From assembly GCA_026770585.1 (NCBI GenBank), contig MU646814.1, positions 130,871 to 141,285 on the forward strand: 10,415 bases of DNA, read 5' to 3'. Shown here one piece after another: positions 10,306 to 10,415 of this stretch (positions are counted from its first letter, which is position 1; each line of letters starts with the position of its first letter). Position numbers and translations under genes: made by a program. Under the pieces are notes generated by a model that saw only the letters and a list, made by a program, of their open reading frames with translations, ran no database searches and was not told the DNA's origin. This DNA is from Baffinella frigidus. Lineage: Eukaryota; Cryptophyceae; Cryptomonadales; Baffinellaceae.

Positions 10306-10415
10306 CGGTTTCGTGTTTAGGGTTTATGTAGCTCTCGGGGTGGCGGCCTCTCCCGCGACTGTTGGATTCCTGGCTACACCCCAACCCCCAAACTCCAAAC
10401 CCCCAACCCCTAAAC

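Larger units (their letters stand above)
9891..10415 (+). other. PDZ gene intron 13, partial
   Basis: No further real exon is seen. It holds short GGGTTCA-type units in the unusual orientation (9900-9927, 10295-10325), unique sequence (9930-10040, 10140-10260), two exon 13 echoes, and a return to C-rich heptamers at the edge (10376-10415). An AATAAA at 9975-9980 is present, but nothing else suggests a 3' end there. Confidence 0.6.

Noticed and set aside
10151-10384. Minus-strand ORF of 77 codons near the right edge
   Set aside because: It overlaps an exon 13 echo in antisense; no splice-site or family support, though its composition is not repeat-derived.

Overview
This window looks like intron-rich nuclear DNA from a unicellular eukaryote, most likely an alga or related protist. 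It has GC-rich coding exons with AG|GT junctions, and long introns built from degenerate plant/alga-type telomere-like heptamers (CCCTAAA and variants CCCTCAA, CCCTGAA, CCCCAAA, CCCTACA, CCCTGGA). The sequence does not let me name the lineage; prasinophyte, dinoflagellate, cryptophyte and haptophyte all remain possible.

The window holds two divergently transcribed, multi-exon genes, neither of which appears as one long ORF. On the left, on the minus strand (2845 to 1, running off the left edge), four short exons splice in consistent phase into the N-terminal third of a mitochondrial branched-chain alpha-ketoacid dehydrogenase kinase (BCKDK; PDK/BCKDK family), including an Arg-rich presequence. 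On the right, on the plus strand (3486 to at least 9890, running off the right edge), thirteen exons splice into a protein of at least about 590 residues. It has a low-complexity N-terminus, one PDZ domain split over three exons, and a long Ala/Glu/Arg-rich coiled coil made of ten small exons. I do not recognise this second gene by name. A region of about 640 bp (2846-3485) separates the two starts and probably holds both promoters.

The most unusual feature is the intron content. The C-rich strand of the telomere-like repeats is mostly on the sense strand of each gene, so its orientation flips at the divergent promoter. At least nine exon-intron junctions also have one or more decayed copies inside the adjoining intron. 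Donor-side copies lie downstream of the real donor, and acceptor-side copies lie upstream of the real acceptor. These 'junction echoes' carry lost splice sites and, in one case, an in-frame stop, and they are set in locally homogenised heptamer arrays. Together they suggest introns growing by repeated local duplication of exon edges plus heptamer expansion. Other structures are a 162-bp inverted-repeat element with an internal hairpin, a 42-bp near-palindrome, a 20-bp perfect palindrome in the divergent promoter, GA and CA/GA microsatellites, and a 31-bp minisatellite.

The two genes have no evident functional link; they are simply neighbours that may share a promoter region.
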